Shown: positions 31,592 to 37,443 of the stretch, in pieces | How positions within the stretch are numbered: position 1 is the first letter of the stretch | How the letters are laid out: each line of letters starts with the position of its first letter | Assembly (NCBI GenBank): GCA_947470805.1 | Contig: CANIVU010000088.1 | Coordinates: 1-37,443 of the forward strand | DNA from: Acidobacteriota bacterium | GTDB taxonomy: Bacteria > Acidobacteriota > Terriglobia > Bryobacterales > Bryobacteraceae | Direction of reading: 5' to 3' | DNA length: 37,443 nt | Made by a program: the position numbers and the translations under genes | The notes under the pieces: model-generated | Databases searched by the model: none | What the model was told of the DNA's origin: nothing | The model's input: only the letters and a program-made list of their open reading frames with translations

Positions 31592-33901
31592 ATGACGGCT
31601 TTGGGACGTGTTGTTCTTTTTGCGGCTTTAGCGTGGGGAGTGGCGACGGGGGCTGAGGTGCGGGAGAACTACGCCAAACTGTGCGCGGGGTGCCATGGCG
31701 CCGACGCGCGCGGTTCGCAGCAGGGGCCGGGATTGTCGGGGAATTTGCGGCTGCGGAAACGCTCTGCGCAGAACCTGCGGAACGTGATTACGCGTGGCAT
31801 TCCGGCGGCAGGCATGCCGGGGTTCGACCTGCCGGCCGCAGAGGTGGATGGGCTGGTGCAGTTGGTTGTTTCGCTGAATGCCTCCGCTGCGGAAGCAAAC
31901 GTGGAAGGGGACAAGAAGGCCGGTGGCGCATTCTTCTTCGGCAAGGGGCAGTGCTCGACGTGCCACATGGTGAACGGGCAGGGGTCGGCGATCGGGCCGG
32001 ACTTGTCGGCCGTGGCGCGGGAGCTGACGGTGGACCAGTTGCGGGACGCACTGGCGAAGCCGGAGTCGCGGATTGTGCCTGGATATGAACTGGTGACCGT
32101 GGCGCTAAAAAAGGGTGGCACAGTGCGCGGCTTCGCGCGGAACCGGACAGCCTACGAGATTGTCGTCCAGGACCTGAAGGGCGGGTTCCATCCGCTATCG
32201 ATGGACCAGGTTGCGCGCGTGACGGAGGAGAAGAGTTCGTTGATGCCGGTGGTGAAGGCATCGGCCGAAGAGGTGCAGAATTTGCTCGCGTTTTTGAGCG
32301 GCCGGAAGGGCGTGGAGGTGGGCGCAATTGTCACGGACCCGGCGGCACGAGTGGCAGCACCGGGCGGAGTGGACTTCTCGCGGATCCAGAATCCCAAGCC
32401 GGGCGACTGGGTTTCCTACAACGGGAACTTGAGCGGGAATCGCTACAGTTCGCTGGACCAGATCAACGCGGGCAACGTCAACAAACTGGCGCTGCAGTGG
32501 TCGTTCTCCATTCCGCTGTGGACTCAGTTTCTGCCGGACACGCCGTACTATCACGAGAACATGCGGTACTTCGGACTGGAGACCGTGCCGCTGGTCGCCG
32601 ACGGCATCATGTACGCCACCGGGCCGAACCAAGTGTACGCGCTCGACGCGACGACCGGGCAGCAAATCTGGCAGTACTCGCGGCCGCGTACGCCGGGCCT
32701 GGTTTCCGATCCCTCGCTCGGCACGAACCGCGGCGTGGCGATTCTGGGCGACAATCTGTTCTTCGTTACCGACAATGCGCACCTGCTGGCACTCAATCGA
32801 GTGACGGGCCGGCTGGTGTGGGAGACGGTGATGTGGGATGAGCCGCAGAAGTATGGCGGTACGATCGCGCCGTTGATCGTGAAGGACATGGTGGTGGCCG
32901 GCGTGGCGGGCGGCGACTGGGGCATTCGCGGATTCGTGACGGCGTACAAGGCCTCTTCGGGCGAGCGCGTCTGGCGCACCTGGACAGTGCCGGCGGCGGG
33001 CGAACCGGGGATCGAAACGTGGAAGGGAAACGGGTACAAATTAGGGGGAGGATCGACGTGGTTGACCGGCTCGTATGACCCGGGAACGGACATGCTCTAC
33101 TGGGCAACCGGCAACCCGTGGCCCAACTCCGACGACCGGGACCGCGGCGGGGACAACCTGTTCACCGACAGCGTCCTGGCGCTGGATCCGGCCACCGGCA
33201 AGATGAAGTGGTACTACCAGTTCACGCCGCACGACACGCACGACTGGGACGCCACGGAGCCCAACGTTCTGGTGGACACAACCTACCAGGGCAAGCCCCG
33301 GAAGCTGATGCTGCACGCGGATAGAAACGGATTCTTCTATGTGTTCGACCGGACGGACGGCAAACTACTGCTGGCGAAATCGTTCATGGACAAAGTGACG
33401 TGGGCCAGCGGGATCGGGGCCGATGGGCGTCCGATCAAATCGCCGCCCGGGGAACTGAGTTGCCCGGACCACGCGACAAATTGGAACGGGACCGCATACA
33501 GCCCGGCGACGAAGCTCTACTACGTGATTGCAATTGAGAAGTGCGTGGTGAACCTGTTGCCGGGGAGCTGGAAGACGGCACGCCCGCCGGAGGATCCGGG
33601 GAAGAAGTATCTGCGCGCGCTGAACATCGAGACGGGCCAGACCGCATGGGAGGTACCGCTTACCGGTCCGATCGACGGCAAACGCGTGGCGGGCATCCTG
33701 GGCACAGCGGGAGGCATTCTGTTCTACGGCGACCCCAGCGGCTACCTGGTGGCGGCCAGCGAGCGCGACGGCAAGACGCTGTGGCGCATTCCGTTGAACG
33801 CCACGATCAAGACGTCCCCGATGACCTACACAGTCGGCGGGCGGCAGTTTGTGACACTCGCCGCGGGCGCCAACATTTTGACCTTCGCGCTACCGCAGTA
33901 G
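31592..33901 (+). CDS. Quinoprotein (PQQ) dehydrogenase with two N-terminal heme domains
   Basis: This 769-residue periplasmic enzyme should oxidise an alcohol or sugar and pass electrons to its own hemes. After a signal peptide (to about 21) comes a class I cytochrome c domain with CAGCH (31-35) and a likely Met75 ligand. A second heme domain with CSTCH (121-125) follows, whose layout (GPDLS, then PGYELVTVALKKG, then SSLMP) matches the putative heme-binding domain typical of planctomycetes and verrucomicrobia. An eight-bladed quinoprotein propeller then begins at about DWVSYNGNLSGNRYSSL and includes GVAGGDWGIRG and HDTHDWDATE. The order heme-heme-propeller is unusual, since many quinohemoproteins carry the heme at the C-terminus. 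Confidence 0.9.
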   Translation: MTALGRVVLFAALAWGVATGAEVRENYAKLCAGCHGADARGSQQGPGLSGNLRLRKRSAQNLRNVITRGIPAAGMPGFDLPAAEVDGLVQLVVSLNASAAEANVEGDKKAGGAFFFGKGQCSTCHMVNGQGSAIGPDLSAVARELTVDQLRDALAKPESRIVPGYELVTVALKKGGTVRGFARNRTAYEIVVQDLKGGFHPLSMDQVARVTEEKSSLMPVVKASAEEVQNLLAFLSGRKGVEVGAIVTDPAARVAAPGGVDFSRIQNPKPGDWVSYNGNLSGNRYSSLDQINAGNVNKLALQWSFSIPLWTQFLPDTPYYHENMRYFGLETVPLVADGIMYATGPNQVYALDATTGQQIWQYSRPRTPGLVSDPSLGTNRGVAILGDNLFFVTDNAHLLALNRVTGRLVWETVMWDEPQKYGGTIAPLIVKDMVVAGVAGGDWGIRGFVTAYKASSGERVWRTWTVPAAGEPGIETWKGNGYKLGGGSTWLTGSYDPGTDMLYWATGNPWPNSDDRDRGGDNLFTDSVLALDPATGKMKWYYQFTPHDTHDWDATEPNVLVDTTYQGKPRKLMLHADRNGFFYVFDRTDGKLLLAKSFMDKVTWASGIGADGRPIKSPPGELSCPDHATNWNGTAYSPATKLYYVIAIEKCVVNLLPGSWKTARPPEDPGKKYLRALNIETGQTAWEVPLTGPIDGKRVAGILGTAGGILFYGDPSGYLVAASERDGKTLWRIPLNATIKTSPMTYTVGGRQFVTLAAGANILTFALPQ

Positions 33902-33918
33902 TTCATTACAATGGCTGC

Positions 33919-35865
33919 GTGAATCTACGCGTGCTGTTTCTCCTTTCCTCGTTCGTGCTGCAGGCGGCCCTGGTCCGCGTGGAGATTTCGGAGCGATCGG
34001 CGATCCTGGATGGCAAGGCGTTCGGGCAGGCGGGCGCGTATGAGCGAATGGTGGGAAAGGCCTATTTCGCGGTCGACCCGATGGCGGCGGCGAACCAGGA
34101 CGTAGTCAATCTGAAGCTCGCGCCCCGCAATTCCAAGGGGCTGGTGGAATTCTACGCTGACTTTGTGATCTTCTCTCCCGCGGACCCGCGGAAGAGCAAC
34201 GGCACCTTGTTTTTTGAAGTGTCCAACCGCGGGCGAAAAGGGCTCCTGGCGACGTTCAACAGCGCCACCGGCTCCAACGATCCGCGCACGGCCGCCGAGT
34301 TTGGCGACGGCCTGTTGATGGAACAGGGATTCACGCTGGCGTGGCTGGGCTGGCAGTTCGATGTGCCGCGCGAAGCGCCATTGATGAGCGTCACCGTACC
34401 GGTGGCAAAGAACGCGGACGGCACACCAATCAGGGGCGTTGTGCGCAGTGACTTTGTACCGGACGGGGCCGGCACCTCATTCTCCCTGGGCGACCGGCTG
34501 TTCTTCCCCTATCGGGCCGTGGCAGGCGCACCGGCGACGTTGACTGAGCGCAGTCTGGCGGATGGGCCCCGGCGAGTCATCCCCCGGGAACAGTGGAGTT
34601 TTACGGACGACCGGGGCGCGGTGCGGAAGACGTCGGGCTTTGAATCGGGCAAGATTTACGAGGTAGTGTACGAGTCGCAGGACCCGCCGGTAGTGGGGCT
34701 GGGGATGACGGGAATCCGGGACTTTATCGCCGCCCTGAAGAGCGGCGCGGCGCCCGGTCAATTGGCTGCGTTGGCGCCGGCGGCAAAACGGGCGCTGGCG
34801 TTCGGCAGCTCCCAGAGCGGCCGGTTCTTGCGGACTTTCTTGTTTCAGGGATTCAACCGCGATGAGCAGGGGAAGCGCGTCTTTGACGGGGTTTGGGCCA
34901 ACGTGGCGGGCGGCGGCCGCGGCAATTTCAATCACCAATTCGCCCAGCCATCGCGCGACGCCCGGCCGTTCTTCAACTTCTACTACGCCACCGATATCTT
35001 CCCCTTCACCGACCTGCGCCAAACCGATCCAGTAACCGGAATGGACGACGGAATCCTGGTACGCGCGCAGCGCGACAACGTCGTGCCAAAGATCTTCTAC
35101 ACGAACTCCGCCTATGAGTACTACGGGCGCGCGGCATCGTTGATGCACACGACGGTGGACGGCTTGCACGACGCGCCGCTTCCCCCCAATACACGCCTCT
35201 ACGTGATGGCGGGCGGCAATCACGGCCCGGGTTCAATTCCGCCGCCGGCAAACCCGAATACGCGATATGCGAACAACGGGAACGACTATCAGTGGGTCAT
35301 GCGCGGGCTGGTGCCGGCGATGCAGCGATGGATTGCCGACGACATCGCGCCGCCGCCATCCGTGTATCCGCGCGTTGATCGCGGCGAGCTGGCGGCGATC
35401 GCGAAAATCCGCTTCCCCAAACTCCCCGGCGTGATCGCGCCGACGCGAGTCCACGACGTCTTCCGTCTGGACTTCGGACCGGAGTTCCGGACGCGCGGCA
35501 TAGTAGCATTTGAACCGCCGAAGATGGGCGCGCCGTTTGCCATTCTGGTGCCGCAAGTGGATGCCGACGGCAACGACGTCGGAGGCCTGAAGACGCCGCA
35601 AGTGGCCGTTCCATTGGCGGTACATACGGGGTGGAATCTGCGCAATCCAGCCATCGGTTCACCAGAGGAACTGTTCAGCATGGTGGGTTCGTATTTTCCG
35701 TTCCCGAAGCAAACGGTGACGGCGCGCTATGGAAACCAGGCAGGCTATTTGGAGAAGGTGCGGAGTGCGGCGCGGAAGCTGATTGACGGCCGGTATTTGC
35801 TGGAGAGGGATCTGGGGAAGATCGAAGATTTGGCGCGGCGGGAGTGGACTTTCGTAATGAAATAA
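33919..35865 (+). CDS. Large exported alpha/beta hydrolase (Abhydrolase_10-like)
   Basis: This 648-residue protein belongs to the large alpha/beta hydrolase-domain family that carries a GSSQSGRFLRTFLFQGFN elbow, with Ser298 the likely nucleophile and GGNHGPG supplying a late His. No ATG fits, so I use GTG at 33919, which gives the signal peptide MNLRVLFLLSSFVLQAALV. A second GTG four codons on is also possible. It follows the quinoprotein by 17 bp and is probably co-transcribed. Codons are C-rich, like those of the quinoprotein. The substrate is not known; ester or lactone hydrolysis downstream of the dehydrogenase is a guess from context. Confidence 0.83.
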   Translation: MNLRVLFLLSSFVLQAALVRVEISERSAILDGKAFGQAGAYERMVGKAYFAVDPMAAANQDVVNLKLAPRNSKGLVEFYADFVIFSPADPRKSNGTLFFEVSNRGRKGLLATFNSATGSNDPRTAAEFGDGLLMEQGFTLAWLGWQFDVPREAPLMSVTVPVAKNADGTPIRGVVRSDFVPDGAGTSFSLGDRLFFPYRAVAGAPATLTERSLADGPRRVIPREQWSFTDDRGAVRKTSGFESGKIYEVVYESQDPPVVGLGMTGIRDFIAALKSGAAPGQLAALAPAAKRALAFGSSQSGRFLRTFLFQGFNRDEQGKRVFDGVWANVAGGGRGNFNHQFAQPSRDARPFFNFYYATDIFPFTDLRQTDPVTGMDDGILVRAQRDNVVPKIFYTNSAYEYYGRAASLMHTTVDGLHDAPLPPNTRLYVMAGGNHGPGSIPPPANPNTRYANNGNDYQWVMRGLVPAMQRWIADDIAPPPSVYPRVDRGELAAIAKIRFPKLPGVIAPTRVHDVFRLDFGPEFRTRGIVAFEPPKMGAPFAILVPQVDADGNDVGGLKTPQVAVPLAVHTGWNLRNPAIGSPEELFSMVGSYFPFPKQTVTARYGNQAGYLEKVRSAARKLIDGRYLLERDLGKIEDLARREWTFVMK

Positions 35866-35877
35866 ACTCCCGCCGCG
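35834..35877. terminator. Strong GC hairpin between convergent genes
   Basis: CGCGGCGGGAGT (35834-35845) and ACTCCCGCCGCG (35866-35877) form a perfect 12-bp stem around a 20-nt loop that includes the hydrolase stop codon. It lies between two convergent genes. There is no T-run on either side, so it is not a textbook intrinsic terminator, but it could serve as a bidirectional 3'-end structure. Confidence 0.58.
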
Positions 35878-35883
35878 GCGCGA

Positions 35884-37419
35884 TTAAGCGATGACGTCGT
35901 GGATCACGTTGCCGTGGACGTCGGTCAAACGGAAGTCACGGCCGCTATAGCGGTAGGTGAGCTTCAAGTGATCGATGCCGAGCAGGTGCAGAATGGTCGC
36001 GTGAATGTCGTGGACATGCACGGGCTTTTCCACGGCCTTAAACCCGAACTCGTCAGTAGCACCGTAAATGGTGCCGCCTTTGACGGCCCCGCCGGCCAGC
36101 CACATAGTGAAGCCAAATGGATTGTGATCGCGACCCTTCTTGGCCTGGCCACCGCCGCCGCCCACTTCGCGCACCGGCGTGCGGCCGAACTCTGAACCGC
36201 AAACCACCAGCGTGTCCTTCCACAACCCGCGCTGCTTCAGATCTTTGATCACCGCGGCAAAGGCCTGATCGGAATTCTTCGCATTCGTCTTGTGGCCCAT
36301 GATGTCGGCGTGGGCATCCCACGGGTCGCCGCTGGCGTAATAGACCTGCACCATCCGGACGCCCTTTTCAACGAGGCGCACGGCCTGCAACGCGCCGCGA
36401 GCGGTGGTCCCTTCACCGTACATGTCGAGCGTGGCCTGCGACTCCTTGCGCACGTCGAACACCTCGGGCGCCTCCGTCTGCATGCGGTAGGCGACTTCCA
36501 TCGACTTCATCACCGCTTCCACCTGTTGATCGTCGCCGGCATCCTTCTTCCGAATGCCTTCCAGCTTCTGCAGCAGGTCCATCTCGCGCTTCTGCTCAGT
36601 GAGTTCAAACTTGGGGTTGTTGACGTAGCTGACAAGCTTCTTCGGATCGAAAGCGGTTTCCACCTTCACCGGCTTCTTCTTGTCCTTGTCCTTCTCGTCC
36701 ATGGCGGGAGCCATCGGCTCTTCATCCATCGGCGAACCATCCGGATTCGTGCGCTGCTGAATCCGCGACGAGATATAGCTGCCCTGATGAATGCCGGGCA
36801 GGAACCCATTGCTCCACAGCGGAGAACCCACCGTGGTCGGCACCGTGGGGCAAAGAACAACGAAGCCCGGCAGGCTCTTGTTTTCCGAGCCGAGGCCGTA
36901 AGTAATCCACGCGCCCATCGACGGGCGGCCAGCCTGATTGGCGCCCGTGTTCATCATCAGGCAGGCGGGCTCGTGATTCGGAATCTCCGTATAAACAGAC
37001 CGAATCCAGCAGATATCGTCGGCCACCGTGCCCAGGTTAGGCCACAGTTCGCTCAGCTCCATGCCGCACTTGCCGTACTTCTTGAACGTAAACGGCGACT
37101 TCATCAACTCGCCAGTACGGCGTTCGGTTTTGATCCCGCCGCCAGGCATCGGTTGGCCATCGTACTTCTCAAGCGCTGGCTTGGGATCGAAGCTATCGAC
37201 CGCCGAACAGCCGCCGTTCATGAAGAGGAAGATGACGCGCTTGACCTTCGCCGGATGATCCAGCTTGGACATCGCCGTGTGGCCATCCGGCGTGGTGATA
37301 CCGCCGGCGCGGGCAATGGATTCACTGACCATGCTGGCGAAGGCCATCATGCCGAAACCGTTTCCGACCTGGCGGAGCGCCTCGCGGCGGGTGGTGGGGT
37401 TCTTAGGTTTGTGACTCAT
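35884..37419 (-). CDS. DUF1501 exported protein
   Basis: This 511-residue protein is a typical DUF1501 member. It has an N-terminal TTRREALRQVGNGFGMMAF, a twin-arginine-like signal. Then come KRVIFLFMNGGCSAVDSFDPKPAL and late CGSEFGRTPV and HDIHATILHLLGIDH, which recall the alkaline phosphatase/sulfatase fold. DUF1501 genes usually lie next to a DUF1549/DUF1553 cytochrome-type partner in planctomycetes and acidobacteria. An AGAGGA ribosome-binding site lies eight bases upstream of the ATG, overlapping the end of what looks like that partner. Function is not established. Confidence 0.9.
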   Translation of the reverse strand: MSHKPKNPTTRREALRQVGNGFGMMAFASMVSESIARAGGITTPDGHTAMSKLDHPAKVKRVIFLFMNGGCSAVDSFDPKPALEKYDGQPMPGGGIKTERRTGELMKSPFTFKKYGKCGMELSELWPNLGTVADDICWIRSVYTEIPNHEPACLMMNTGANQAGRPSMGAWITYGLGSENKSLPGFVVLCPTVPTTVGSPLWSNGFLPGIHQGSYISSRIQQRTNPDGSPMDEEPMAPAMDEKDKDKKKPVKVETAFDPKKLVSYVNNPKFELTEQKREMDLLQKLEGIRKKDAGDDQQVEAVMKSMEVAYRMQTEAPEVFDVRKESQATLDMYGEGTTARGALQAVRLVEKGVRMVQVYYASGDPWDAHADIMGHKTNAKNSDQAFAAVIKDLKQRGLWKDTLVVCGSEFGRTPVREVGGGGGQAKKGRDHNPFGFTMWLAGGAVKGGTIYGATDEFGFKAVEKPVHVHDIHATILHLLGIDHLKLTYRYSGRDFRLTDVHGNVIHDVIA

Positions 37420-37431
37420 CGTGGCAGTCCT

Positions 37432-37443
37432 CTAGTTGATGAA
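37432..37443 (-). CDS. Probable C-terminal end of the DUF1553-type partner gene
   Basis: On the minus strand the last 12 bases read Phe-Ile-Asn-stop (TTC ATC AAC TAG). DUF1553-type partners of DUF1501 genes often end in a similar FxN run, and a stop 12 bases before the DUF1501 start fits an operon. Only three codons are visible, so this is a suggestion. Confidence 0.3.
   Translation of the reverse strand, partial: FIN

Noticed and set aside
1-37443. Search for tRNA, rRNA, CRISPR, transposase and phage genes
   Set aside because: No cloverleaf, array of spaced repeats, transposase or integrase motif was seen; every stretch is accounted for by protein genes or short gaps.

Overview
The window is high-GC, very densely packed bacterial DNA that looks like a soil acidobacterium of the Solibacter/Bryobacter type (inference). 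The support is two very large TonB-dependent receptors with an N-terminal carboxypeptidase-regulatory-like domain, several sulfatases, membrane-anchored winged-helix regulators, a PEP-CTERM protein with HAF repeats, and a DUF1501 protein. No stretch longer than about 140 bases lacks a gene. Neighbouring same-strand genes are usually joined by ATGA or TAATG overlaps. I see no rRNA, tRNA, CRISPR array, prophage or insertion sequence.

Layout. 24-7757 (module A): a sulfatase and a one-pass transmembrane winged-helix regulator on the minus strand, divergent from a TonB-dependent receptor and an iduronate-2-sulfatase-like enzyme on the plus strand. 7758-13012: a six-gene minus-strand operon for an ABC exporter (permease, ATPase, membrane-fusion protein, TolC-like channel) followed by a DUF2147 protein and an unknown exported protein. 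It faces a divergent TetR regulator (13123-13743), with two copies of a palindrome between them. 13753-15911: a secreted alpha/beta hydrolase and a polysaccharide-pyruvyl-transferase-like protein. 15970-17031: an HAF-repeat PEP-CTERM protein. 17028-23063 (module B): a second regulator, TonB-dependent receptor and sulfatase in the same divergent layout as module A. 23060-29201: a minus-strand operon of NAD+ synthetase, a beta-propeller/phosphoesterase fusion and a GH57 glycosidase. 29239-31547: a PQQ-type propeller protein and a sialidase-like protein. 31592-35865: a cytochrome-fused quinoprotein dehydrogenase and a large alpha/beta hydrolase. 35884-37443: a DUF1501 protein and probably the last codons of its partner.

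How it fits together. Much of the window looks built to capture and strip decorated glycans: outer-membrane receptors, three sulfatases, a sialidase-like enzyme and secreted hydrolases. The most interesting pattern is the repeated module of a transmembrane winged-helix regulator divergent from a TonB receptor followed by a sulfatase. Distinct repeated DNA motifs lie in or beside each regulator's intergenic region. I read this as a sulfated-glycan acquisition locus with its own class of one-component membrane regulator. The architecture is visible in the sequence; the function is inference.
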